Shown one piece after another: positions 36,253 to 44,477 of a DNA stretch of 64,000 nt (position 1 is the stretch's first letter; the number at the start of each line of letters is the position of its first letter). The DNA is from Pedobacter polysacchareus (lineage in GTDB: Bacteria; Bacteroidota; Bacteroidia; Sphingobacteriales; Sphingobacteriaceae), in NCBI RefSeq assembly GCF_019802255.1, contig NZ_JAHYSS010000003.1, forward strand, positions 496,001 to 560,000. Direction: 5' to 3'. Below the pieces are notes generated by a model. The model was not told the origin of the DNA, searched no databases, and was given only the letters and a program-made list of their open reading frames with translations. A program made the position numbers and the translations under genes.

Positions 36253-37494
36253 ATGATCTATTTAAAACCTTGCATTAAGATATGCTTAATGATGATGCTG
36301 TTCCCCTTTGTAGTCAATGCACAAAATGCAGGAAATGTACTTCCGGAAAACAACCAGGTCCTTGATACTGCAAAACAGAAGGATTTGATTGATGTGGCCA
36401 AATCTATTTTCCACATTAAGCCCGGAAAAATAAGGGAACAAAAGGGAAAACAAATTTACTTCTCCATATTGCCTGTTGGCGCAACAGTGCCAGGGGGATC
36501 TGGCAGAGCTTTGATCACCAGCACTACTGCTGCCATGTATCTTGGCCCAAAAGCCACTACCAATCTATCTACTGCAACTTTTACACCTTACTGGAACTTT
36601 GGCAGCCGCTTTGGCCTGCCCATCCGCAATAACATCTGGCTTCCGGATAATACCTGGTTGATCCAGGGAGATACCCGCTTTTTAGTGTACCCTCAATTTA
36701 CCTGGGGCCTGGGCAATAGCCACAGCGAAAAAGATAAAGTTTTGCTAGACTATAAGTATATCCGCTTTTATCAGAATGCATTGAAACGGATCCGCCCTTA
36801 CTTTTATGCCGGATTGGGCTACAACCTGGATTATCGATTTAACATTAAACCTGAAGATGGGGAAATAGACCTGGCCAGCTATACTGGTTATAAATATGGT
36901 ACAGGCAGCAATTCGGTTTCTTCGGGTCTGAGTTTAAACCTGGTTTATGATACCCGCAGCAATGCGATAAATCCGATGCCTGGAATGTACGCAAACCTGG
37001 TATACCGGATCAATCCTACCTATTTGGGCAGCAACAATACCTGGAGGTCATTGTACCTGGATGTGAGGAAATACATTTCCATGAACAAGGAAAAACCCAA
37101 TCAGCAGAATACCCTTGCGTTATGGTCTTATTTATGGACTGCATTAGATTCCAAAACCCCATACCTCGATTTGCCGAGTACAGGCTGGGATCCTTATAAC
37201 CGTTCGGCAAGAGGGATAGACCAGAACCGCTATAGAGGAAGAAGTCTCTTTTACCTGGAGAGTGAATACAGACGTGACATCACCAGTAATGGTCTGGTTG
37301 GATTTGTGGTGTTTGCCAACGTCAATTCTGTTGGCGTCAGCAAAACACAGGCCTTATTTTCGTCCTGGAAACCCGCCGCAGGAACCGGACTCCGCCTCAA
37401 ATTTAATAAAGGATCCAATACCAATATTGGCATTGACTATGGGATGAGTAAAGGCTATAAAAGCATCTCTTTTAACCTTGGAGAGGCATTTTAG
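36253..37494 (+). CDS. Omp85/BamA-like outer-membrane barrel protein without POTRA domains
   Basis: The 413-residue protein has a signal peptide (residues 1-23, ending VNAQ) and a short N-terminal region. A C-terminal half then matches the bacterial surface antigen barrel of the BamA/TamA type: SGLSLNLVYDTRSNAINPMPG, YRGRSLFYLESEYRRD and GTGLRLKFNKGSNTNIGIDYG, ending LGEAF with a terminal Phe. No POTRA domain is visible, so it is not BamA itself. Similar short homologues are annotated as outer-membrane proteins of unknown function. Its stop overlaps the stop of the convergent kinase by 4 bp. Confidence 0.85.
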   Translation: MIYLKPCIKICLMMMLFPFVVNAQNAGNVLPENNQVLDTAKQKDLIDVAKSIFHIKPGKIREQKGKQIYFSILPVGATVPGGSGRALITSTTAAMYLGPKATTNLSTATFTPYWNFGSRFGLPIRNNIWLPDNTWLIQGDTRFLVYPQFTWGLGNSHSEKDKVLLDYKYIRFYQNALKRIRPYFYAGLGYNLDYRFNIKPEDGEIDLASYTGYKYGTGSNSVSSGLSLNLVYDTRSNAINPMPGMYANLVYRINPTYLGSNNTWRSLYLDVRKYISMNKEKPNQQNTLALWSYLWTALDSKTPYLDLPSTGWDPYNRSARGIDQNRYRGRSLFYLESEYRRDITSNGLVGFVVFANVNSVGVSKTQALFSSWKPAAGTGLRLKFNKGSNTNIGIDYGMSKGYKSISFNLGEAF

Positions 37495-39269
37495 TCTTTG
37501 TAATTGCTATGCTCCATCCTGGCGCTCTGCTCCAGTTTTGCTTTGAGCTGTTCCACAGAAAATGGTTTCAGTAAAAAATCATCCAGGTACCGAAGTTCAG
37601 GATGTTCCTCTACGGACATCCCTATGGAAGCGGTCAATGCAATGATACAGACCTTATTTTTTTGTGGATCGCTCAACTCACGAATCTGTTTACTGGCTTC
37701 AAAACCACTCATCACAGGCATATTAATGTCCATGAATACTAAATCATAAGGTTTTGCTACTACCGCATTCAGTGCGAGCTGTCCATTTTCTGCTACATCG
37801 GCAACCAGTCCCCATCTGGTCAGCGTTTTCTGCAGCACCATCACATTTACAGGATTATCCTCGGCAATCAGGATCCGCAGATGCCCAATTTTAGTGTTGA
37901 GTTCCCCGGACATTATATCTTCTGAAACCTCCTCATTGATGAGCTCAGGAAAGGTCAATTCGAAACTAAACAAGGTTCCTATCCCCTGTTCCGATTTAAA
38001 GTTCAAAACACCGCCATGAAGATCCACCAGTCTGCGGGCAATGCTTAAACCAAGACCAGTTCCCTGGAATTGATCGGCGCTGTGGTGTTCCGCACGAAAA
38101 TAAGGCTCAAAAACACGAGCTTGCTGCAGTTCAGGAATTCCGATCCCGGAATCTTCAATTTCAAATTTAATCTTTAGCCTGTCGGAATCGGCCATTACAA
38201 CAATGGCCCTAATTTTAACAAATCCTGAAGCTGTAAATTTAATGGCATTTCCGACCAGGTTAAAAAATATTTGGGTCAGCCGGATCTGGTCTCCCATCAC
38301 CAATTTCGCTTTAATCCGATCATCCATGTCAAGCTCAAACGCTAAATCTTCATTCAAAACACGCAGTTTTAGCGCCCCATATATATTGCTCAGTAAAAGA
38401 TCCAGACGGAAACTTGTATTCTCCAGCTGTTCCATCCCAGCATCCAGACGGTTAAAGCTCAGGATATTATTGATGGTCGACATCAGGTTTTCTGATGAAA
38501 AACTTAAGATCTCCAGGTTTTCCTTTTGGCCGGCTCTTGGGTTGTCTTCTAATAAAACATTGGTCATCCCGATCACCGCATTTAAAGGAGTACGCAGTTC
38601 ATGAGACATGGTCGCCAGAAAGTTAGTTTTCGCTGCAGCCACTTTTTCAGCGGAAAACAGCGATTTCTTAAGATAAGCAGTCAGTATACGCTCCTTGCGG
38701 CTGGTTTTCTTAAATGCCCTGAAAAAATAATGGTGAATAAATATCAGCAGTAAAAAGTTAAATACTAAAGCGAAACTATACTCATAATAGTTTGTAGACA
38801 GGTTGCCAATCGACAGGTCAATCTGACTAAAGTTTTTGATGAAAAACAAAGCCACTACAGACAAGGTATTGACCAGCGAATAAATCAGTCCCCAGCGAAA
38901 TCCAAGGATATAATAACCACCTGATATGATGATCAGGACGTATTGAACGGTGACGATGTTAATCCCGTCCTGCAGCAATAACATGTTCGACCAAACTAAA
39001 CAAGTCAGGCAAAAAATAAAATAATGCCCGATCTTTTTCCAGGATACCTCTTTAAAAATCAGGACCAGCCCCAGCAGCAAAAGCAGCAGCAATATACCGA
39101 TTCTATACCCAAGGATACTGGGTTCCTGAAAGCAGTAAATGACCAATAATACGACGCTCTGCATAGAAAAAGCAATCAGTAACTGGACAAGAATGACGAT
39201 TCTTCCACGATTGAGCAGCCCGACTTCCTTGTTGCGGATTGCTTTAAATTTATCTAAAAACCTTCTCAT
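37491..39269 (-). CDS. Membrane-bound hybrid histidine kinase with receiver domain
   Basis: From the ATG at 39269 the protein has 592 residues; a longer form from 39326 is possible. About six hydrophobic helices lie in residues 20-165 and form a membrane sensor. HisKA has His223 in MSHELRTPLNAVIG, then HATPase_c (NLVGNAIKFTASG, DSGIGIPE, GTGLGLSIARRL). A C-terminal receiver follows (ILIAEDNPVNVMVLQ, FMDINMPVMSGFEA, LLKPFSVEQL). There is no Hpt domain, so phosphate must pass to another protein. Convergent with the Omp85-type gene. Confidence 0.93.
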   Translation of the reverse strand: MRRFLDKFKAIRNKEVGLLNRGRIVILVQLLIAFSMQSVVLLVIYCFQEPSILGYRIGILLLLLLLGLVLIFKEVSWKKIGHYFIFCLTCLVWSNMLLLQDGINIVTVQYVLIIISGGYYILGFRWGLIYSLVNTLSVVALFFIKNFSQIDLSIGNLSTNYYEYSFALVFNFLLLIFIHHYFFRAFKKTSRKERILTAYLKKSLFSAEKVAAAKTNFLATMSHELRTPLNAVIGMTNVLLEDNPRAGQKENLEILSFSSENLMSTINNILSFNRLDAGMEQLENTSFRLDLLLSNIYGALKLRVLNEDLAFELDMDDRIKAKLVMGDQIRLTQIFFNLVGNAIKFTASGFVKIRAIVVMADSDRLKIKFEIEDSGIGIPELQQARVFEPYFRAEHHSADQFQGTGLGLSIARRLVDLHGGVLNFKSEQGIGTLFSFELTFPELINEEVSEDIMSGELNTKIGHLRILIAEDNPVNVMVLQKTLTRWGLVADVAENGQLALNAVVAKPYDLVFMDINMPVMSGFEASKQIRELSDPQKNKVCIIALTASIGMSVEEHPELRYLDDFLLKPFSVEQLKAKLEQSARMEHSNYKD

Positions 39270-39326
39270 ATTGATTCCCACAAAATTTCCATGTTCTTTT
39301 AACCTGTAAATCATTGATATTTTCAT

Positions 39327-39844
39327 TCAAAAACAAGCGCAATTGAAATCCTGCCAGCATTTTGAAACTTCTGAACAAATTTATCCCGCATACTCTATTC
39401 CTATATAGCCTCTCCAAAAGGCATATTAAATCCGCATCCCTGGCATTTAACACCAGGGTTATTGGTTAAAAAATCAAATAATAACGTTATTCCATACTTT
39501 AATAAAACATACCACAGCAGCAGTACCTCCCCTTCTTTTCTAATATCCAGTATGATACGATTACAATATAGCTCTATACAAAGCACATACCATCCCAAAT
39601 GAAGGCATGGGATTAAAATTTATCGAAAAATATATTTATGCGCCTAGAGAACCCCAGGCCCCTAATTAGGAAAATATGTGATCGAATGCCCGGTTTTTTA
39701 TCCATAAAAAAAAAGCTGGCACAATTGGTGCAAACAAGAGCCCATCAAAGCAGATAAAAGAAACTGAAATGAGCCATACAGACAAGTAAATTGAGCCTTA
39801 GGAGAAATAACAAAGACGTATTGGCGGATGACCGCTTTATCCGG
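39327..39844. other. Gene-free stretch upstream of the hybrid kinase
   Basis: About 520 bp between the hybrid kinase and the end of the universal stress gene hold no convincing gene. On the minus strand a short stem with T9 at 39705-39731 is the likely end of the stress gene transcript. The small frames across it have no coding character. Confidence 0.6.
39704..39732 (-). terminator. Weak candidate terminator after the universal stress gene
   Basis: On the minus strand GCAC-N5-GTGC is followed by CAGC and nine T residues. The stem is only 4 bp, extended by an imperfect pair. The same bases on the plus strand resemble a -24/-12 sigma-54 promoter, but no plus-strand gene follows. Confidence 0.4.
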
Positions 39845-40687
39845 TTATTTGGAAGAGCAGACCAACAGTGGAATTTTAGTATGCATGGAAAGTTTTTGAG
39901 TATAATTTACTTTAAACATTCTTTCCAAAAAATTATGTCTATGGTGGGTGATAGCTATCAGGTCATAATTCTCTTGCTCAGCAATCCAATCCAGCCCATT
40001 GTCTATGCCTATATTCCAGATATACTCATATTTAATGATTGAAAAATTGATGCTGAGGCTTACTTGATTAAAAAAGGCATCTATTTTCCGGCGCATGCTA
40101 CTTTGTGACTCTACCCCTTTATTTGTGATGTGCACAATCGCCACCTGGGCATTTAATACTAATGCCAGGTTGATTATAAATTGTAAGGAACGCACATCTT
40201 CTAAATTGAGATCAGTTGCAAATGCAATTTTTCGAATGTTGTTAAAAGCTGCCGCATCAGGTACCAGTAACAATGGAACTGTTGCTTTTTCAAGTATTTC
40301 TTTATTTTTGCCCTTAAAAAACAGCTGACTGGGCGTTGTAATTCCAGCTATTCCCATCACTATAATTTCTACATTTTGCTCTTGAACGAAAGAGCACATG
40401 ACGTCACAAACATTCCCTTCGGCACTTTCATAGGCTAAATGAGGATCATATTCTTCGTCGATAACGGAGTATGCGGGATCGGCCAGCAATTTACCTATTA
40501 AACTACGATCCTTTGTGCCACTGGCTTGATCATTCACTAATGACCAGCCAAACTGACCTTCATCTCTTACTTTAATCGCATGATACAATAAGATATCCAT
40601 CTTGAGTTTTTTCGCTATTGCTACGGCATAATGTGCAGCATTTTCAGACGGTACTGAGCAATCGGTGGCTACTAAAATCTTTTTCAT
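39845..40687 (-). CDS. Tandem universal stress protein (UspA family)
   Basis: The 280-residue protein has two Usp domains. The first starts KKILVATDCSVPSENAAHYAV and ends with IIVMGIAGITTPSQLFFKGK, which carries a partial ATP-binding glycine pattern, then ATVPLLLVPD. The second starts KIAFATDLNLEDVRSLQFII and lacks the glycine motif (IAITHHRHNFLERMF). Such cytoplasmic proteins are induced by stress and may bind ATP through the first domain. It stands alone on the minus strand, next to the polysaccharide cluster. Confidence 0.92.
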   Translation of the reverse strand: MKKILVATDCSVPSENAAHYAVAIAKKLKMDILLYHAIKVRDEGQFGWSLVNDQASGTKDRSLIGKLLADPAYSVIDEEYDPHLAYESAEGNVCDVMCSFVQEQNVEIIVMGIAGITTPSQLFFKGKNKEILEKATVPLLLVPDAAAFNNIRKIAFATDLNLEDVRSLQFIINLALVLNAQVAIVHITNKGVESQSSMRRKIDAFFNQVSLSINFSIIKYEYIWNIGIDNGLDWIAEQENYDLIAITHHRHNFLERMFKVNYTQKLSMHTKIPLLVCSSK

Positions 40688-41028
40688 AAACCATAATATT
40701 TACATTTTTACTACAATGAAATTTCCTAAGCTATTTACGCTTTCATTATTGTTTCTTTATACCACGACAGGCTTGAAAAGAGCGCACATCAAAACAATAC
40801 TCATAAATGTATTGCAAACCAATGAGTTAAATAATGATCCACATCATATTTATAAATGACATGGAGCAGGATATTGCTTTAACGACCGGAACAAATAAAG
40901 CACAGCAATTTTTCTTTAAAAATAACAGCGGGGACATACCTGCTTTTTAAAATCGGTTCGCTATATTTAATAAACCCTCTCATTTGAATCAGAATGCTGA
41001 ATTCTATCTCTTCAAACAAAAAGAAATT

Positions 41029-41063
41029 GTCCATAATATGGAATCAAGATCCATGATTTGGAA
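41029..41063 (+). promoter_or_regulatory. Paired inverted-repeat operator upstream of the export operon
   Basis: Two sites of the form (t/a)TCCA-N5-TGGAA lie at 41029-41043 and 41049-41063, with centres 20 bp apart, so on nearly the same face of the helix. The same doublet occurs at 48123-48157 and 57606-57639. It lies about 71 bp upstream of a -24 box, the usual place for an NtrC-type enhancer. Confidence 0.65.
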
Positions 41064-41115
41064 TATCCCAATCGTAAAACCTCATTTAAACCCAACAGAA
41101 TGCTATTCTTTGATT

Positions 41116-41131
41116 TGGCACCTGTTTAGAA
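41116..41131 (+). promoter_or_regulatory. Possible sigma-54 promoter of the receiver/export operon
   Basis: TGGCACCTGTTTAGAA has a perfect -24 box (TGGCAC) and a -12 box that keeps T and G but has A where C is expected. It lies 24 bp before the receiver start codon and downstream of the operator pair. Confidence 0.45.
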
Positions 41132-41155
41132 TAAGGCTATGTAAACCTTTAAATC

Positions 41156-41590
41156 ATGGAAACAAGTCGCACATTTAAAATATACCTGGTAGATGACGAT
41201 GCCTTTTGTCTGAACCTATATAAACTTCATCTTGAAAACCTCGACTATAGTGACATCACACTTTTCGACAATGAAACTACTTTCCTTAATCATTTAACAG
41301 AAAGTCCTGATGTTATTTTTCTCGATTATGAGCTCAGTGATCTAAGCGGCATAGAAGTACTCAAAAAAATAAAGCGGTTCAATCCTGATCTCTTTGTTGT
41401 TTTTCTATCCGGTCAGGCGAGTATTGGAACCGCAGTGAATGCTTTAAAATTCGGCGCTTTTGATTACATCGTAAAAGGTCCTGAAGAATTCACGCAGATC
41501 ACTAAAGTACTCCTTAAGATTAAAGAAATTAAGGAGCTCATGCTGCTCAACAAACCTGGTTTTCTGAGTAAAATTAAATCCCTATTTTAA
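41156..41590 (+). CDS. Single-domain response regulator at the head of the polysaccharide operon
   Basis: The 144-residue protein is a receiver with acidic pocket YLVDDDAF (residues 10-17) and Asp57 in VIFLDYELSDLSG, the switch FLSGQASIGTAVNAL and Lys in YIVKGPEEF. Its pattern resembles the receiver of the NtrC-like regulator at 56258 (compare TAVDLLKMGVSDYLVK). It has no output domain, so it probably acts as a phosphate sink or carrier, or binds an export protein. It starts the operon whose next gene begins 12 bp later, under the operator pair. Confidence 0.9.
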   Translation: METSRTFKIYLVDDDAFCLNLYKLHLENLDYSDITLFDNETTFLNHLTESPDVIFLDYELSDLSGIEVLKKIKRFNPDLFVVFLSGQASIGTAVNALKFGAFDYIVKGPEEFTQITKVLLKIKEIKELMLLNKPGFLSKIKSLF

Positions 41591-41602
41591 TTACAAACTG
41601 TT

Positions 41603-42352
41603 ATGAGAACGTCAATCCCTTGCCTCATTATATCATTAACCATTTTATTGCTCAGTTCCTGTACGACTCAGAATTTATTAACTGGAGCAAAAAGTCATTC
41701 CACCTTAGCAGATACTGTTTTTGCCTATAACCCCCATTATGAATACACGCTTGCCAAAGATGATAAGATTAGTATAAGTGTTTGGGACCATGATGACCTT
41801 AGTGTGGGCTCGGTCTACGGGATTTATAATTCTAATGAAGTTTATGGAAAATGGCTGATGTTAAATGATCAAGGTACAGTAACCGTTCCTAAACTTGGTG
41901 AGGTGAACCTGTTGGGTTTAACCATTCCGCAGGCGAAGGAAAAGCTGACAGCAGGATTTAAAAAGTGGATTGTCAATCCAATAATTGAGATAAAGATCCT
42001 AAACAAAGAAGTATCCATATTGGGGGAGCTTAAAACCCCAGGTAAGTATCTGCTGGAGAAAAGCAATACGACCTTATTGGACATCATCAGCCGGGCCGGC
42101 GACTTTGATTTTTATGCCAATAAGAAAAGTATCCAAATTATACGGATGGTTAACAATAGACCGGTAACCCATATTGCAGACCTTACGAAGATGGACCATT
42201 ACTTAAGCTCAAACATACAAATACAACCGGGTGATGTGATCTATGTGCCTAGTCGTAAAGGTAAACATTGGGATAAAAGAGTGGGCTCTACCATAGTGCC
42301 AATTGCCTCGGCGATCAGTTCAATAGTTTTGATTTGGGGAATTCTAAAATAA
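41603..42352 (+). CDS. Polysaccharide export outer-membrane lipoprotein (Wza-like)
   Basis: The 249-residue protein has a lipobox LLSSC (Cys near residue 20) and the Poly_export domain (YTLAKDDKISISVWDHDDL, LNDQGTVTVPKLGEVNLLGL, TIPQAKEKLTAGF). An SLBB-like part (VSILGELKTPGKYLLE) follows, with a C-terminal hydrophobic helix (STIVPIASAISSIVLIWGIL) that could cross the outer membrane as in Wza. It would form the exit channel for the polymer. It starts 12 bp after the receiver gene and ends 4 bp before the Wzc-like gene. Confidence 0.93.
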   Translation: MRTSIPCLIISLTILLLSSCTTQNLLTGAKSHSTLADTVFAYNPHYEYTLAKDDKISISVWDHDDLSVGSVYGIYNSNEVYGKWLMLNDQGTVTVPKLGEVNLLGLTIPQAKEKLTAGFKKWIVNPIIEIKILNKEVSILGELKTPGKYLLEKSNTTLLDIISRAGDFDFYANKKSIQIIRMVNNRPVTHIADLTKMDHYLSSNIQIQPGDVIYVPSRKGKHWDKRVGSTIVPIASAISSIVLIWGILK

Positions 42353-42356
42353 AATC

Positions 42357-44477
42357 ATGAGCAATTCAAAAAATAGTTTAGCTGCATTAGGCCCTTTATA
42401 CCGGGGATTGCCAGTCATTTTACTGGTCATGTTTTCAGCCATTTTTATAGCAAAGAAATACCTGAAATACACTACCCCTGAATTTGAAAGCACTGCAAAA
42501 ATAAAACTAGCAGATATTCATGAAGGAGTTAACAACAGTAATCTCTTTAAAGATTTTGATGTTTTTGCAACCAGTAATAAAATTGGAGCCGAAGTAGAGT
42601 TGTTAAAATCTAAAGTATTGGTTTCTAAAGTAATTGAAAAACTACCTTTAAAAACATCCATCTACCGAGTGGGTGAAATTCATAAAACAGAGTTGTACGA
42701 CAATTCCCCATTCCTGGTAACTGCAATTATAAAAAACAAAAAATGGTTCGACGGCAGGTTCAGCTTGCATTTATATGCTGATTCTCTTTTTAAACTGCTT
42801 TCTCCCACAGGAGAAAGCATCGAGGGAAAACTAAATCATCTGGTGACAAACAAGATGGCAGACCTCATGATTTCCAGGAATGAGCCTGTTTTAAAAAACA
42901 GACCAGGTTTACAGGTAAATGATAATTATGAATTCAGTGTACACTCCGCTGATAAACTGGCTGATGACCTCATTGCCGGACTGGATGTGATGGCTGTTGA
43001 TAAAGACATCCCGGTTTTGCGGATCAGCTACAAATGCCCTGTTGCACAAAAATCAGCGGATGTAGTCAATACATTGTCTGCGGCTTACATCGCAGACTAC
43101 ATAGAGCAGAAATACAAATCGGCAGATACTACTGAGGATTTCCTGAACAAACAACTTCACACCTATAGTAAAAAGCTTTCCTCGAGTGAAAATGCCATAC
43201 AACACTATCGGGATCAACATGACATCATCAATATCCCTCAGGAAACAGAAACAGACCTCAGAAAAATTGCTGATTTAAAAAAGCAACTGGCGAGTGTAAA
43301 AATGAATCTGAATGCAGTAGATAGTCTAAATGACTATATGAAGAATGGCAAGGAAAAATTTCTTCAACTTGCGCCCAACTTTGAGGCATTTACAGATCTG
43401 CTGAGTACTGAACTGGTAAAAAAAGCAAAAGAACTGCAACAGGACAGAAGTGATCTGCTGCTGCGTTATACACCTGAACATGAAAAGGTGAAAGTAATCG
43501 ATGAAAAGCTCAAAGACATTAGTAATTATATGCTGGAAAGCATTAAAAATACCCAAAGTAACCTTCGTATTAAATACAGAGATCTGGATCAAAGTATCCA
43601 TGAATCCGAAAAGGTATTTTCCGGACTTCCAGGCAGAGAAAAAAACATGACAGTTCTGGAAAGAAACTTTGGGCTTAATGATCAGGTATATCGGTTTTTA
43701 CAGGGAAAAAGAACAGAAGCAGAAATCGCAAAGGCAGCAACCATTTCTTTTCATAGAATTATTTCAGCAGGTGAAGTTCCGATCAAGCCGATCTCCCCTA
43801 ATGTTTCCATCATTTTAATCCTTTCCATCATTCTGGGCCTGATGGCAGGAATCGGAGTCGTGTATGCGGTACATATTTTAAAATCAAGAGTAAATAATGA
43901 AGATACCATTAACCGCCTCACTGATTTACCAGTTGCTGCTGCTGTCCCCTATTTTAAAAAAACCATTGACAGGGAATATTTTTTCAAAAGCTGGGTATTA
44001 CAAATGGAATTAAAAGGTTTGCTAAAGAAAGGAACTGTACTCCTGATCTCTTCATTTGATCATCTGGAAGGAAAGCAATTTATTGCCTCGGCATTAAGTC
44101 ATGAATTCAGCGTATTGAATCAGGATTACCTTTTCATTGATGCCTCAAAAGAGCTGGCTTCAGAACTGACCAGACCTGAGTCCTGGAAGCAATATCTTGA
44201 AACCCTCAAAAAAGAGAAGGATATCATTCTGATCAAAAACTTCCCGCTGAATGATAATCCGAGCTCCCTGCTATTGATGGCAACAGCAGACTTAAATCTT
44301 TTCATTCTGGACAGTCGAATTACAAAGAAAGCAAGCGTTAGTTCAGCTCACCTGCTTCATGAAGAACTTAGGATCCCAAACATTCAATTTGTATTGAACA
44401 GAGCGGGATACATTCCCAGTTTATTCAACCAGATAAAAGAAATGGCATTGCATATTCTTAACAAAAAGAAATCATGA
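42357..44477 (+). CDS. Wzc-like chain-length/export protein with a degenerate kinase domain
   Basis: The 706-residue protein has Wzz-type membrane helices near residues 15-35 and 480-505, a GNVR-like region (LPGREKNMTVLERNFGLNDQVYRFLQGKRTEAEIA) and long coiled-coil segments (about 270-440). The C-terminal cytoplasmic domain (about 540-706) keeps the BY-kinase outline (GTVLLISSFDHLEGKQFIA, YLFIDASKELA). It lacks the canonical GxxxxGK(S/T) Walker A and the terminal Tyr cluster, ending NKKKS. It therefore probably controls chain length or gates export without tyrosine kinase activity. Its start codon is 4 bp after the Wza-like gene and its end overlaps the flippase start. Confidence 0.9.
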   Translation: MSNSKNSLAALGPLYRGLPVILLVMFSAIFIAKKYLKYTTPEFESTAKIKLADIHEGVNNSNLFKDFDVFATSNKIGAEVELLKSKVLVSKVIEKLPLKTSIYRVGEIHKTELYDNSPFLVTAIIKNKKWFDGRFSLHLYADSLFKLLSPTGESIEGKLNHLVTNKMADLMISRNEPVLKNRPGLQVNDNYEFSVHSADKLADDLIAGLDVMAVDKDIPVLRISYKCPVAQKSADVVNTLSAAYIADYIEQKYKSADTTEDFLNKQLHTYSKKLSSSENAIQHYRDQHDIINIPQETETDLRKIADLKKQLASVKMNLNAVDSLNDYMKNGKEKFLQLAPNFEAFTDLLSTELVKKAKELQQDRSDLLLRYTPEHEKVKVIDEKLKDISNYMLESIKNTQSNLRIKYRDLDQSIHESEKVFSGLPGREKNMTVLERNFGLNDQVYRFLQGKRTEAEIAKAATISFHRIISAGEVPIKPISPNVSIILILSIILGLMAGIGVVYAVHILKSRVNNEDTINRLTDLPVAAAVPYFKKTIDREYFFKSWVLQMELKGLLKKGTVLLISSFDHLEGKQFIASALSHEFSVLNQDYLFIDASKELASELTRPESWKQYLETLKKEKDIILIKNFPLNDNPSSLLLMATADLNLFILDSRITKKASVSSAHLLHEELRIPNIQFVLNRAGYIPSLFNQIKEMALHILNKKKS

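Larger units (their letters stand above)
40688..41155. other. Regulatory gap before the polysaccharide cluster
   Basis: This 470-bp gap between the divergent universal stress gene and the receiver gene holds a pair of inverted-repeat sites (41029-41063) and a possible sigma-54 promoter (41116-41131). Two small frames (40665-40859 and 40984-41178) overlap real genes or the regulatory sites and are not convincing. Confidence 0.7.

Noticed and set aside
39717-39732. TGGCACAATTGGTGCA on the plus strand, close to a sigma-54 promoter
   Set aside because: No plus-strand gene follows; the site overlaps the likely minus-strand terminator of the universal stress gene with its T9 tail, which explains the sequence better.
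39791-40042. 83-codon plus-strand frame
   Set aside because: It is antisense to the end of the universal stress gene, whose Usp domains clearly use the other strand.
40665-40859. Open frame of 64 codons upstream of the receiver gene
   Set aside because: It overlaps the start of the divergent universal stress gene, has no family features, and the hydrophobic stretch alone is not enough.
40984-41178. Open frame of 64 codons running into the receiver gene
   Set aside because: It covers the paired operator and promoter sites and overlaps the receiver start in another frame; it is more likely non-coding.
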